A DNA stretch of 64,000 nucleotides, taken from positions 1,088,079 through 1,152,078 of the forward strand of contig NZ_JAKFYQ010000001.1 of assembly GCF_021533835.1 (NCBI RefSeq). Reading direction: 5' to 3'. The position numbers were made by a program, and so were the translations under genes. Positions 49,522 through 59,055 of the stretch are shown here, in pieces (positions within the stretch are counted from its first letter, which is position 1; each line of letters begins with the position of its first letter). The notes beneath the pieces are model-generated. The model was not told the DNA's origin and ran no database searches. It worked only from the letters and a program-made list of their open reading frames with translations. This DNA comes from Synechococcus sp. Nb3U1 (GTDB lineage: Bacteria > Cyanobacteriota > Cyanobacteriia > Thermostichales > Thermostichaceae).

Positions 49522-50442
49522 TTAACCCTCCTCCATCCAAACCATACCGGCCCTAACGGGATTAAACCCCTGCGGCAGTAAGGTTTGCCGGTTGTACAGA
49601 GCTCCCTCCAGATGAGCCTGCCCCAGGTTACGGGCTTGCACCCTAGCTCCCCGCAAATCTGCCCTCTGAAAAGTAGCACCGCGCACACTCACCCCCACCA
49701 ATCCAGCTCCCCGTAGATTGGCCTGTTGCAAATTGGTTCCCAACAACAGCGCCGAACTCAGATCCGCGCCGCTCAACTGGGATCCCTGTAAGCTACAGCC
49801 GATCAGGATGGTGCCGTACAAGCAAGCATTGGCCAACAGAGCCCGGCTCAACTCCGCTCGGGTTAGGTTGGTGCTGGTCAGGCTGGCCAGGCTTAAATTG
49901 GCCCCCGTGAGAATGGCCCCCCGCAGGGCGGCCCGGCTGAGATCGCTGCCACTCAGATTGGCCTCTCGTAGGTCGGTTTTCCACATAAAAGCTTCTGAAA
50001 GGTTGGCCCCGATCACGTAGGCATGGCGGAGGTTTGCCCCCTCCAGTCGGCTGCCCGACAAGTTGGCCCCGGTGAGGGTAGCAGCCGTTAGATTCACCCG
50101 TTCCAAATTGGCCCGGCTGAGATCTGCCCCAGCTAGGTTAGCCCGTTGCAAATCCGCCTCGCGCAAATTGGCTCCGCGCAAGATGGCCTCAACCCAGTCG
50201 ATCTCCCGCAACTGGGCCCGGTTCAAATCAGAGCGGCTGAGATCGCTCCCCCCCAGATCGGTACGGCTGAGATCCACCTGAGCCAGTTGACTGCCCCGAA
50301 AGTCCCGCCCGCCCGCCCGGTAGCGTACCCACAAATCTGCCCTCGTAGTGACAGCTCGGGCTTCAGAGCCCTTAGGGAATAGAGCCATGGCCTCTGGATC
50401 GACAGGCTCAGGGGGTTGAGAACGGGCTGAACTGATCATCAC
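49522..50442 (-). CDS. Pentapeptide-repeat protein immediately downstream of gyrA
   Basis: The 306-residue product consists largely of A(D/N)LxX pentapeptide repeats from about residue 45 to 280 (runs such as LREADLQRANLAGADLSRANLE), predicting a right-handed quadrilateral beta-helix with acidic-to-neutral faces. It has no signal peptide or membrane segment. Related folds include the gyrase-mimic proteins MfpA and Qnr; cyanobacteria also have many pentapeptide proteins of unknown role. It begins 74 bp after the gyrA stop on the same strand, so co-expression with gyrase is plausible. Function remains open. Confidence 0.9.
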   Translation of the reverse strand: MMISSARSQPPEPVDPEAMALFPKGSEARAVTTRADLWVRYRAGGRDFRGSQLAQVDLSRTDLGGSDLSRSDLNRAQLREIDWVEAILRGANLREADLQRANLAGADLSRANLERVNLTAATLTGANLSGSRLEGANLRHAYVIGANLSEAFMWKTDLREANLSGSDLSRAALRGAILTGANLSLASLTSTNLTRAELSRALLANACLYGTILIGCSLQGSQLSGADLSSALLLGTNLQQANLRGAGLVGVSVRGATFQRADLRGARVQARNLGQAHLEGALYNRQTLLPQGFNPVRAGMVWMEEG

Positions 50443-50516
50443 TTCCCATTCAAGTAGGTGGCTTTCACTTTCTCCAGCAGTATAGAGGCTGGAATAGCGG
50501 CTTGAAATAAGTGGCT

Positions 50517-53066
50517 TCAGCTTTCTTCAGATACTCCATCCGCAATCTCGTCGGTTTCCTCCGGATCCCCAATGAAGGAGGCCGGTACCACCGTCACTCC
50601 CACAATACTGTCTTCTGTATCCAACCGTTGCACTAAGACCCCCGTTGCTTCCCGCGACTGGGTGGGGATGGCCTTAGCGGATTGCCGCATGACGATCCCT
50701 CTAGCGGTCACCAACATGATTTCGTCTTCGGCATTAACAATGCGCAAGGAAGTCAACTCATCGGAGTCTTGGCGGAACTTGGTAGCGATCACCCCTTTGC
50801 CCCCCCGGTTCTGCTGGCGGAAATTATCGATGGCCGAGCGTTTGCCCCGCCCTGCTTTGGTAATTACCAACACCCAAGGGTTGGCCAATCCTTCTCCCTC
50901 CTGCTCAGCAGCCATCACTGATTCGGCAAAGATGATATCCATACTGACAATGTCGTCCCCAGGGTTGAGGGTAATGGCCCGCACACCACGGGTGGCCCGT
51001 CCCAAGGGGCGCAGTTGTTCATCATCGGCTCGGAACCGAATCGACATGCCTTGGCGGGTGGCCATCACCACATCATCACTGGAACGGGCCCGGCGCACCC
51101 AACGCAACTCGTCATTCTCTTCCAAGGAAATGGCGATTAACCCGTTGGAGCGAATGTTGGCAAAGGCGCTAAGGGCCGTTTTTTTGATGTACCCCCCACG
51201 GGTGAGCATCACCAGATACTCATCGTCGGTAAATTCGCTCACCGGCACCATCGAAGTAATCCGCTCTTCGCGGGTGATGGGCAACAACTGCACAATGGCA
51301 CTGCCGCGAGCAGTACGGCTACCCTGAGGGATCTGATAGCCCCGCAGCGTATAAACCACGCCGCGATCGGTGAAAAACAGGATGGTGTCGTGGCTGCGGC
51401 AGGCAAAAAATTGTTCGATGGCATCATCTTCTTTGATGCGGGCGCCGGCTTTGCCACGGGTGGCACGCCCCTGCACTTGAAATTCTTCAATGCCCATGCG
51501 CTTGATGTAGCCCTGCTCCGTTAGGAAGATGATTGTTTCGCGGTTTTCGATCAGGTCGGCGGTTTCTAACTCGCAATCTTCTAAGCAGATCTGGGAGCGG
51601 CGCGGGCTGGCAAAGCGGGTCTTGATCTGCTGCAGTTCTTCGCTGATGATCTGCATCACCCGCTCCCGGCGAGCCAGGATATCCCGCAGGTCGGCAATTT
51701 GCCGAACCAATTCTTCGTGTTCTGCTTGAATTTTTTCCGATTCCAAGGCGGTTAAACGGCGCAGCTGCATTTGCAGGATCCCGTCCGCTTGCGCCTCGCT
51801 GAGGCCGAACACTGCCTGCAACTCCGTTCGGGCTGTGGCGGTATCGGCGGCTTCCCGAATCAGGGCAATCACCCGATCCAGATGCCCCAAGGCCAACAGA
51901 TACCCCTGCAACAGATGATCCCGCTCTTCGGCTTTTTGCAGCTCGTAGCGGGTGCGCCGCTCGATCACCGCTTCCCGGAAATCCAGGAAAGCTTGTAGAG
52001 CATCCCGCAGGGTGAGGGTGCGTGGCTCACCATTGAGGATGGCCAGCATATTCACTCCAAAGTTGGCCTGTAGGGGGGTTTGTTTGTAGAGGTTGTTCAG
52101 CACCACCTGGGCTTGGGCATCCCGCTTCAGCTCGATCACCACCCGCATGCCATCGCGGTCGCTCTCATCGCGAATGTCAGCAATGCCCTCTAGGCGCTTT
52201 TCGTTGACCATCTCAGCGATCTTCTCGATCATGGCCGCCTTGTTGGTTTGGTAGGGCAGCTCGGTGATGATGATCGCATCCCGTGTCGGTCGACCTCGGT
52301 GTTCCAGAGTTTCGATGGTGGCTACCCCACGCATGGTGATGGATCCACGCCCAGTGGTATAGGCCTCCCGAATGCCACTCTGGCCCATAATCAAGGCCCC
52401 AGTCGGGAAGTCAGGGGCGGGGATCCACTGCATCAGTTCCAGGCTGGTTAGGTTTGGGTTTTGGATCAGGGCAATCAGGCCATCCACCAGCTCCCCCAAG
52501 TTGTGGGGCGGAATATTGGTGGCCATACCGACAGCAATGCCCGAAGAGCCATTCAGCAGTAACTGCGGGATCCGTGTCGGCAACACCAGCGGTTCTTGCT
52601 GGGATCCATCGTAGTTATCCCCAAAATCGACGGTATTGGCATCAATATCTTGCAGCAGGCTGGTTTGGGCAAAGGCCGTCAACCGACACTCGGTATAGCG
52701 CATCGCCGCTGGCGGATCGTTGTCGACGGAGCCGAAATTGCCATGCCCATCCACCAGGCGCTCACGCATCGAGAAATCCTGGGCCATCCGTACCAGCGCG
52801 TCATAGACCGCTTGATCCCCGTGGGGATGATATTTCCCAATCACATCCCCAACAACACGGGCACATTTGCGATAGGGGCGATCCGCACTCAGACCCAACT
52901 CGTGCATGGCGTAGAGAATGCGACGATGCACTGGCTTGAGGCCGTCCCTAGCATCGGGAAGTGCCCGCCCCACAATCACGCTCATGGCGTATTCTAGGTA
53001 GGACTGAGACATCTCCCGTTGCAGATCGGTGGAGATGATACGCACCGTCGATTCGTTATCGCTCAT
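50517..53066 (-). CDS. gyrA: DNA gyrase subunit A
   Basis: ATP-driven negative supercoiling with GyrB. The 849-residue product has the winged-helix catalytic region with active-site Tyr124 in [10 protein letters not shown], the quinolone-determining stretch [20 protein letters not shown] (Gln85 occupies the position of E. coli Ser83; Asp89 matches E. coli Asp87) and the C-terminal pinwheel with the gyrase-specific GyrA box as QNRGGKG, which separates it from topoisomerase IV. The ATG MSDNEST is chosen; a 26-codon upstream extension is not conserved. A pentapeptide-repeat gene follows on the same strand. Confidence 0.97.
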   Translation of the reverse strand: MSDNESTVRIISTDLQREMSQSYLEYAMSVIVGRALPDARDGLKPVHRRILYAMHELGLSADRPYRKCARVVGDVIGKYHPHGDQAVYDALVRMAQDFSMRERLVDGHGNFGSVDNDPPAAMRYTECRLTAFAQTSLLQDIDANTVDFGDNYDGSQQEPLVLPTRIPQLLLNGSSGIAVGMATNIPPHNLGELVDGLIALIQNPNLTSLELMQWIPAPDFPTGALIMGQSGIREAYTTGRGSITMRGVATIETLEHRGRPTRDAIIITELPYQTNKAAMIEKIAEMVNEKRLEGIADIRDESDRDGMRVVIELKRDAQAQVVLNNLYKQTPLQANFGVNMLAILNGEPRTLTLRDALQAFLDFREAVIERRTRYELQKAEERDHLLQGYLLALGHLDRVIALIREAADTATARTELQAVFGLSEAQADGILQMQLRRLTALESEKIQAEHEELVRQIADLRDILARRERVMQIISEELQQIKTRFASPRRSQICLEDCELETADLIENRETIIFLTEQGYIKRMGIEEFQVQGRATRGKAGARIKEDDAIEQFFACRSHDTILFFTDRGVVYTLRGYQIPQGSRTARGSAIVQLLPITREERITSMVPVSEFTDDEYLVMLTRGGYIKKTALSAFANIRSNGLIAISLEENDELRWVRRARSSDDVVMATRQGMSIRFRADDEQLRPLGRATRGVRAITLNPGDDIVSMDIIFAESVMAAEQEGEGLANPWVLVITKAGRGKRSAIDNFRQQNRGGKGVIATKFRQDSDELTSLRIVNAEDEIMLVTARGIVMRQSAKAIPTQSREATGVLVQRLDTEDSIVGVTVVPASFIGDPEETDEIADGVSEES

Positions 53067-53262
53067 GGGGTTGGGGTACAGGTTGGGGATCTCGGTTTGG
53101 CCTGGGCAGGGTTCCAGAAAGATACAGACCCTGCCCGTGGGCAAACTGGGAGTGAATGAGTAGAGTGTTTTTTGTACTCTTAGTCTACCATTCGCCTTCT
53201 GTGAGGGCGGTGCGCTGACCTAATCGTGGGCGAGCGGAGTTGCTTCTGGCAGGAGGTAAGGA

Positions 53263-54180
53263 GTGGGTGATCAACGGCCTCTATCCAGGGTTTCTCAGGG
53301 ATCCCGAGTGGGTATTGCCAACCCAATCCGCATGGGACAACCGGGTGGCCATCGTCCTCTGGTGCGCCGTGGGATCCCATCCCAGGGGCTGCGGGATCTG
53401 TATCATCTGTTGTTGACCCTGACTTGGCCCGGATTCTTGGGGGTGTTGGCTGGGGGATATATCCTGGCCAACGTCGGGTTTGCGCTGCTCTATTTGATTG
53501 GCACCAACAATATTGCCAATGCTCGTTCGGGCCACTTTGGGGATGCTTTCTTTTTTAGCGTACAGACCATGGCCAGCATTGGCTATGGAGCCATGTATCC
53601 CCATAGCCTCTACGCCAACCTGCTGGTCACCTTAGAGGCGATGTTGGGGGTAGCGGGTACAGCGGTGGCCACAGGTTTAGTGTTCGCCCGTATTTCGCGG
53701 CCTACGGCTCGGGTTCTGTTCAGCCGGGCGGCAGTCATTCATGCTCAAGATGGCTATCCCACCCTGATGTTTCGGGCGGCCAACCAGCGCTTCAACCAAA
53801 TTGTCGAGGCCCAGATTCGCGTCACACTGGCCTGCAACCAAATCTCGGCCGAAGGGGAGTGGATGCGGCGGCTCTACGATTTGCGCTTGGTGCGCTCCAT
53901 GTCTCCCATTTTTGCTGTCACCTGGACGGTGATGCACCGGATCGAGCCCGATAGCCCCCTTTACGGCCTCACGCCTCAGGATCTAGAGGCGGGCCAAGCG
54001 GAGCTGATCATCACCCTGACCGGCATCGACGATACCTTCTCCCAAACCATCCATGCTCGCCACTCCTATCTAGCGGATGAGATTCGCTGGGGCCATCGCT
54101 TCGCCGATATTCTCCACCTCGATAGTGATGGGCATCGGTACGTAGATTACGCCCACTTTCACACAACTCTGCCGGTTTAA
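53263..54180 (+). CDS. Inward-rectifier potassium channel (KirBac-like)
   Basis: The 305-residue product has a two-helix pore module: outer helix around FLGVLAGGYILANVGFALLYLIG, pore helix and filter VQTMASIGYGAMYP (SIGYG in place of TIGYG) and inner helix NLLVTLEAMLGVAGTAVATGLVFARIS. A cytoplasmic immunoglobulin-like beta-domain follows (VLFSRAAVIHAQDGYPTLMFRAANQR...), the hallmark of Kir channels. The start is GTG with no better option. Potassium conductance is inferred from the filter. Confidence 0.9.
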   Translation: MGDQRPLSRVSQGSRVGIANPIRMGQPGGHRPLVRRGIPSQGLRDLYHLLLTLTWPGFLGVLAGGYILANVGFALLYLIGTNNIANARSGHFGDAFFFSVQTMASIGYGAMYPHSLYANLLVTLEAMLGVAGTAVATGLVFARISRPTARVLFSRAAVIHAQDGYPTLMFRAANQRFNQIVEAQIRVTLACNQISAEGEWMRRLYDLRLVRSMSPIFAVTWTVMHRIEPDSPLYGLTPQDLEAGQAELIITLTGIDDTFSQTIHARHSYLADEIRWGHRFADILHLDSDGHRYVDYAHFHTTLPV

Positions 54181-54257
54181 GAACTGGTCATCCAATCCGG
54201 GAGAATCAACCCGATATGATGGGATGGGGACGCCCCACCTAAATATGGGAGGTCAAG

Positions 54258-54911
54258 ATGTGGCCCTTAAATCGCAACCTGGCTGAACGGGTGAAAGAAG
54301 CAATGCAGGAATATGCTCCCACTCGCGACTTGGAGGTGTCGGTGAGCGAACGGGGTGGGGTGATCACCTTTCAAGGTCGGATCCCTGCCGAAAATTATCG
54401 CCAAATCCTGCGTTACACCGCCGAAGGGATCAAGGGCGTGAAAGAGGTGGATACCAGCCAATTGATCCTTGTCACTCCAAGCTCTGGTGAAGTCGCCGCA
54501 GATCCGGTAGGGACCGCCCCGGTGGTTGAGTCCAGCCATTTGGCCAAAGCCGCCCTCCAAGCCCTAGAAGCGGATCCCCAATTGGTAGATGCCCCCATCG
54601 ATGTGTTGCAACGGGGATCCAGTGTGGTGCTGCGAGGAGCAGTGGCAAGTGCAGAACTGGTCGAGCGGGCGATACAGGTAGCCCAAAGTGTAGCTGGAGT
54701 CACGGAGGTGGATATCACGGGTTTGCAGATCACACCCGCCTCAACTCAGCCCACAGAGGAGCTCTATACCGTCAAGGCTGGCGATACCCTCTCCAGGATT
54801 GCCCAGCAGTTTTACGGAGATGCCAACGCTTACCTGCGCATTGCCCAAGCCAACAACATCAGCAACCCCAACCTGATTCAAGTCGGGCAGAAATTGCGGA
54901 TCCCGCGTTAG
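54258..54911 (+). CDS. BON-domain and LysM-domain protein
   Basis: The 217-residue product has two BON-like domains (about residues 8-75, with GVITFQGRIPAENYRQILRYTAEGIKGVKEVD, and 95-155, with SSVVLRGAVASAELVERAIQVAQSVAGVTEVD) and a C-terminal LysM module (YTVKAGDTLSRIAQQFYGDANAYLRIAQANN...LIQVGQKLRIPR). This is the layout of YgaU/Kbp-type proteins, which bind potassium in E. coli; BON domains bind membranes or lipids and LysM binds glycans. No signal peptide is visible. It follows a potassium channel gene 77 bp upstream on the same strand, an attractive functional link that is inference. Its stop overlaps the stop of the convergent neighbour by 3-4 bp. Confidence 0.88.
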   Translation: MWPLNRNLAERVKEAMQEYAPTRDLEVSVSERGGVITFQGRIPAENYRQILRYTAEGIKGVKEVDTSQLILVTPSSGEVAADPVGTAPVVESSHLAKAALQALEADPQLVDAPIDVLQRGSSVVLRGAVASAELVERAIQVAQSVAGVTEVDITGLQITPASTQPTEELYTVKAGDTLSRIAQQFYGDANAYLRIAQANNISNPNLIQVGQKLRIPR

Positions 54912-55948
54912 CTGGCTTGTTGGTTGAGCAGTTCCTGGAGCAAGTCTCGTGCCGCTCCCATGAAGCGCACCACATCGGGATGATGGCTCCAGATCGGGTC
55001 ATCTTCTGGAAAGACTTCTAGGGAGAACATATCCTGGATGGCTCGTAGGTAGGGCAATACCAAGTCATAGCTGGGGGGGGTGAGGTGAAAATGCAACGAT
55101 TCATCCAGCAACTCCAACATTTGTCGCACCAGATTCCAACTCACCTTCAGTGCCGGATAGAGCATGACGCAAAGGGGGAAAAGCTCCTGCTGTACAGCGG
55201 CCACGCTGCCTTCTAAGGTGCAAAGACCCAAATACACCTGGAACATCTCTACATCGCGGATGCTGGAGATCCGGACTTCCACGTCCGTCAGCAACCCGCT
55301 CTCGCTACGGTAATCGCTGAAGCGTTGAGCCACTTCTCCACAAATGGATTCTGCCACCTGTGTGATGACGGGCAACAGCTCTTGAACAGCAGCTAGTGGG
55401 GGCGAAATAGTTTGTCCAGCATGGGCGGCGGCTTCATACGACCGTTGCAGGGGCATGTACAGGTGGTCGTCCATCACCTTCAGGTATGGGTAGAAGAGAC
55501 TGCGTTCCTGGGCCGATAAAGCCTGCAACACCCCTTGCCCGGTGTAGTGGAATTGCATGCTCATGAAGCCCAGCACCCGTGGATCCGGTCGGGTATAGCG
55601 AGCGCGCAATTGGCCGCAGGGGGTGGCGATCTCAGCCGAAAAGCGCTCTGGCGGCAGCTGCTCTTGGTAACTTTCTGCCGCTTTCTCGAACAGTTGCTGG
55701 GAGTCGTCCGCGATCTGCCACGGATCAATCAAATCGGGATCCAAACGGTGGCGGGTTATTTCAGCGGCCAGCAGTTGTTCAGTTTTTGCCCAAGCCTGGG
55801 AGCTGGCAAAGCGCAGGGATCCTTTAACCTTTTGTGCCAGTTGGGCGTTGGGATCTGCAATCGGTGACGCCTGATCTCGCAATTCTTTCACATATTTCTG
55901 CGCCCAAAGGGCCGCCAAACTGCGATCAGTGGTTCCCATCGATTCCAT
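54908..55948 (-). CDS. Conserved cyanobacterial-like protein of unknown function
   Basis: The 346-residue, mostly alpha-helical soluble protein shows no motif that I recognise. Notable segments are KVKGSLRFASSQAWAKTEQLL, DPRVLGFMSMQFHYTGQ, LSAQERSLFYPYLKVMDDHLYMPLQRSYEAAA and EVRISSIRDVEMFQVYLGLCTLEGSVAAVQQELFPLCVMLYPALKVSWNLVRQMLELL. There is no signal peptide or membrane helix. The protein resembles long uncharacterised cyanobacterial proteins in composition, but I cannot name one. It converges on the BON-LysM gene, sharing stop-codon bases. Confidence 0.75.
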   Translation of the reverse strand: MESMGTTDRSLAALWAQKYVKELRDQASPIADPNAQLAQKVKGSLRFASSQAWAKTEQLLAAEITRHRLDPDLIDPWQIADDSQQLFEKAAESYQEQLPPERFSAEIATPCGQLRARYTRPDPRVLGFMSMQFHYTGQGVLQALSAQERSLFYPYLKVMDDHLYMPLQRSYEAAAHAGQTISPPLAAVQELLPVITQVAESICGEVAQRFSDYRSESGLLTDVEVRISSIRDVEMFQVYLGLCTLEGSVAAVQQELFPLCVMLYPALKVSWNLVRQMLELLDESLHFHLTPPSYDLVLPYLRAIQDMFSLEVFPEDDPIWSHHPDVVRFMGAARDLLQELLNQQAS

Positions 55949-56248
55949 CGCTCCTTCCTCAGGTTACGGTTTGTTTTTTGCTATACCTTTAATACCTTAC
56001 CGTAAGAACTCGTAGAGAAAGTTACAGGATGTTAGTAACTGCACATATTCCGTTACTCTGCCATCAGAAAGCCAAGGGGTGAGGGAGAGAGAGGATTCTC
56101 AGGGATCCCGTTCAGCCCAGGAGAACCTTAAAATCACCTGCAATCCGCTCGGGAAAGTGGAGTTTATATGGCAAGATCGAGCAGGATTGGATCAAAGATC
56201 TGGATCCCTCCTCTCTTGACTTAACCCTTTCACGAAGGAAGACAGAGT
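55949..56248. other. Spacer between divergent unknown gene and peroxiredoxin gene
   Basis: 300 bp with no gene seen. It holds a CTTACCGTAAG dyad near 55996 and AT-rich stretches likely to contain the promoters of both genes; no consensus pair could be assigned. An AAGGAAG ribosome site precedes the peroxiredoxin ATG. Confidence 0.45.
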
Positions 56249-56899
56249 ATGTCCCTCCGACTCGGCGATACCGTTCCCAATTTCACTCAACAGTCCACCC
56301 ACGGCGAAATCGACTTCTACTCCTGGGCGGGAGATAGCTGGGTGGTGTTGTTCTCTCACCCTGCTGACTATACCCCTGTCTGCACCACCGAACTGGGCAC
56401 AGTGGCCAAGCTCAAGCCCGAATTTGATAAGCGCAGCGTGAAGGTGATCGCCCTCAGCGTGGATGATGTAGATTCCCATGCGGGCTGGACGAAAGATATT
56501 GAAGAAACCCAAAACACCACCCTGAACTACCCGATTTTGGCGGATGGAGATCGCAAGGTCTCTCAGCTCTACGACATGCTGGATCAAACCAACATCAACA
56601 AAGAAGGGTTACCTCTGACGGTGCGCTCGGTGTTCATCATTGACCCCAACAAGAAGCTGCGTCTCACCCTCACTTATCCTGCGAGCACGGGCCGTAATTT
56701 CGATGAGCTGCTGCGGGTGATCGATTCGTTGCAACTGACGGATAACTACAGTGTTGCGACCCCTGCTGACTGGAAAGATGGGGACGAAGTGGTGATTGCG
56801 CCTTCCTTAAAAGACCCAGAAGTGCTGAAGCAAAAATTCCCGAAAGGCTACAAGGAAGTGAAGCCCTATCTGCGGCTCACCCCTCAGCCCAACAAATAG
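56249..56899 (+). CDS. 1-Cys peroxiredoxin (Prx6 type)
   Basis: Thiol peroxidase reducing H2O2 and lipid peroxides. The 216-residue product has the peroxidatic site FSHPADYTPVCTTELG with Cys45 as the only cysteine in the protein, confirming the 1-Cys class, and the long C-terminal Prx6 extension (WKDGDEVVIAPSLKDPEVLKQKFPKGYKEVKPYLRLT). No export signal. A good ribosome site and an intrinsic terminator bracket it, so it is probably a monocistronic, stress-regulated gene. Confidence 0.95.
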   Translation: MSLRLGDTVPNFTQQSTHGEIDFYSWAGDSWVVLFSHPADYTPVCTTELGTVAKLKPEFDKRSVKVIALSVDDVDSHAGWTKDIEETQNTTLNYPILADGDRKVSQLYDMLDQTNINKEGLPLTVRSVFIIDPNKKLRLTLTYPASTGRNFDELLRVIDSLQLTDNYSVATPADWKDGDEVVIAPSLKDPEVLKQKFPKGYKEVKPYLRLTPQPNK

Positions 56900-56960
56900 T
56901 TCTTATAGTTCTTGAGGACTGGTTCGGGGATCCTCTCCAACCAAAACTATCCTCCATTCT

Positions 56961-56987
56961 GGGATCCTCTTAGGGGGATCCTTTTTT
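56961..56987 (+). terminator. Intrinsic terminator built from two HIP-like sites
   Basis: GGGATCC, an 8-nt loop and GGGATCC are followed by TTTTTT. Because GGATCC is self-complementary, two nearby copies pair to make the stem (extended by G-T pairs). It lies 60 bp downstream of the peroxiredoxin stop. Confidence 0.7.
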
Positions 56988-57016
56988 GTCGAAGCGATGG
57001 AACAGAAGCCAGCTGA

Positions 57017-58660
57017 TCAAAGTTCCAGAAGGCTTAATTGCAAGCTCGAATTGATTTGAGGCTTAGGACTGGCTTTTCGGTGAGAAGAAGGAGACCTCTC
57101 CACATGGGCAACTAACCAAGTGCGCAGGGCTTGTCGTTCTTCAGCATCCAAATTCTGCAAATCCAAGGGTGCTGGAAACAAATCTCGCTCCAGCTGCAAG
57201 GCCCAGTGGATTTCAGAGGGAAACTGCTCCCAGCCAAAGGGCAACCAGCTCTCGGGTAGCAGGGCCAGATGAGGGATAACATCGGCACTATGTTGAAATG
57301 TTTGCCTAAGCCTGTCTAGTTTCTGAACGCGCCGTTGGCGGGCTTCTTTGTAATTGAGAATGGGAAGAATGTATCCAGGCGGGGATCCCAGTTGCTCTGG
57401 GGGGATAGACCGCAGTTCCGGTAGCCAGCGCTTGATAAAGGATCCCTCAGGATCGCAGCGATCTACGGCTGTTTGGCCAGGATTGTAAATGCGTGTCCAG
57501 GTTTTATCCACACAATGGGTCACGCCTGCTTGCATCGCCCACTGATAATGATCGATCGGGCAATCTCCATCGATGAGGTGACGCATAAAGTGCAGAGCCC
57601 CGTAGCGCCAATCCATCCCCAAGAGATTGCTCAAAAAGCTGGCATAGATCGCCCTAACTCGAAAATTGAGGGAGCGGTACCCGCCTGTTGCCATCAGGCA
57701 CCGCGCTGCGGCATCCACTATCGGAAAGCCCGTCCGCCCCTCCTGCCAAGCTCGGTATAACTCCGGATCGAAGTCCCAATCCTGCTGGTCAAAAACGCGA
57801 TATAGAGAACTCAATTCCAGCTGGGGCAGATAACGAAACCGCTGTGTAAAGCCGGATCCCCAGCGCAACCGCGAGATCAACTGCTGGGCACTCCGCCGTT
57901 TCCGCTCATCCGGCTCTGCTTGAACAGCTTGCTGCACGGTTTGCACACATTCCCGCACCGAAATCACCCCAAACTTGAGGTAGGGGCTGAGGCCGGTGGT
58001 CACCTCCGCGCTGGGGTAGGAGAGTTGCCAGTAGTAGCGCTGGGCTTTGTGGCGCAAAAACTGTTTCAGGGCTTGGCGGGCGGCTGCGGTTCCCCCAGCA
58101 GGGATCCGCTTCTCATCGGGGGTCAACCCCAACTTGGCCAGGCTGGGGATGGGCTCTGAAGATATCTCTTCCGGTACTGCAATCTGGGCAGGTGTTGGGA
58201 TTAGAGGATCCGCCATCTGCTCAAACCAAAGCTGCCGATAGTGCGGATAAGCCACCAATTCCGGCAGACTGCCCAGGGGTTCAAACCAACGAATGGGGAT
58301 CCCTTCTGCCCGCAAGATCCGGTTGAGACGAGCATCCCGCGCCCGACCATAGATGCGCTCACAATCGCTGTAGGCATAGATCCCTTCCGCCTGGCTGCTA
58401 TGAACCAGTCGCGGGAGAATTTCCAGGGGATCCCCCCATTTCAGGATCAGCCGTCCGCCCCGTTGCCGCAGTTCCCGATCCAGGGATCCCAGACAACTCA
58501 GCATGAACGCTACCCGTGCTACTCCCGTTTCTGGGTGATGGAGCAAGGCCGGATCCAGCACAAACACCGGGATGACCTGTCCGCGTCGCGCCGCCCGCTC
58601 CAGTGGGGCATGGTCTGAAATGCGCAGATCCCGCCGAAACCAGACAAGGGTGCGATTCAT
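57017..58660 (-). CDS. Deoxyribodipyrimidine photolyase/cryptochrome family protein
   Basis: Light-driven DNA repair or light sensing flavoprotein. The 547-residue product begins MNRTLVWFRRDLRISDH with the antenna-binding alpha/beta domain (residues ~2-135) and ends with the FAD-binding helical domain: SRLRWGSGFTQRFRYL, GRTGFPIVDAAARCLMATGGYRSLNFRVRAIYASFLSNLLGMDWRYGALHFMRHLIDGDCPIDHYQWAMQAG, and TRIYNPGQTAVDRCDPEGSFIKRWLPEL. The segment QWAMQAGVTHCVDKTWTRIYNP departs from the usual QWAxxTGxDxxPYFRIFNP pattern, so this may be a distinct branch. The ATG is chosen over a 24-codon upstream extension. Confidence 0.92.
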   Translation of the reverse strand: MNRTLVWFRRDLRISDHAPLERAARRGQVIPVFVLDPALLHHPETGVARVAFMLSCLGSLDRELRQRGGRLILKWGDPLEILPRLVHSSQAEGIYAYSDCERIYGRARDARLNRILRAEGIPIRWFEPLGSLPELVAYPHYRQLWFEQMADPLIPTPAQIAVPEEISSEPIPSLAKLGLTPDEKRIPAGGTAAARQALKQFLRHKAQRYYWQLSYPSAEVTTGLSPYLKFGVISVRECVQTVQQAVQAEPDERKRRSAQQLISRLRWGSGFTQRFRYLPQLELSSLYRVFDQQDWDFDPELYRAWQEGRTGFPIVDAAARCLMATGGYRSLNFRVRAIYASFLSNLLGMDWRYGALHFMRHLIDGDCPIDHYQWAMQAGVTHCVDKTWTRIYNPGQTAVDRCDPEGSFIKRWLPELRSIPPEQLGSPPGYILPILNYKEARQRRVQKLDRLRQTFQHSADVIPHLALLPESWLPFGWEQFPSEIHWALQLERDLFPAPLDLQNLDAEERQALRTWLVAHVERSPSSHRKASPKPQINSSLQLSLLEL

Positions 58661-58757
58661 CAGCAAAGCCCAAAAGGGATCCGATTGGTTCTTTCCGCCG
58701 CCACAACCCTGGGTCAGCGGGATCCTTAACAAACCTTAACCGATCCCCTATTGGACT

Positions 58758-58982
58758 TCATAGGAACCCAGGGCGGCGCATCCAGTACTCCAACTGATGC
58801 AGACTGCGCTCTTGGGCCAGTTTCGCCTGTTCCAGCTCGATGCGATGGGCCACAGCTAGGATTTCCTGTTCTGGATCTTCGGCTGCTTGGGGCAACTGGC
58901 TCGGCTCGGCTTCGGTTCCGCCGCGGGGCCAACTGTGGCGCAGCGCTTCTTCCAGGCGGATGTAGTAGTGGGTTAGCAACAT
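58758..58982 (-). CDS. Small charged protein of unknown function
   Basis: The 74-residue product is rich in Glu, Gln and Leu and looks mainly helical (HYYIRLEEALRHSW; ILAVAHRIELEQAKLAQERSLHQLEYWMRRP). No family is recognised. Support for being real comes from the strong ribosome site GGAGGTGAG ahead of the ATG and a well-formed promoter about 25 bp further upstream. It precedes the photolyase gene on the same strand by about 100 bp. Confidence 0.6.
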   Translation of the reverse strand: MLLTHYYIRLEEALRHSWPRGGTEAEPSQLPQAAEDPEQEILAVAHRIELEQAKLAQERSLHQLEYWMRRPGFL

Positions 58983-59008
58983 GATCTCACCTCCTCCGTA
59001 TTACAAAT

Positions 59009-59037
59009 ATACTACATAAATAATACATACTCGTCAA
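59009..59037 (-). promoter_or_regulatory. Sigma70-type promoter for the 74-residue gene
   Basis: On the minus strand TTGACG is separated by exactly 17 bp from TAGTAT in an AT-rich context; transcription would begin about 20 bp before the ATG at 58982, close to its GGAGGTGAG ribosome site. Confidence 0.65.
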
Positions 59038-59055
59038 TTGCTGTCCCTGTTGGGG

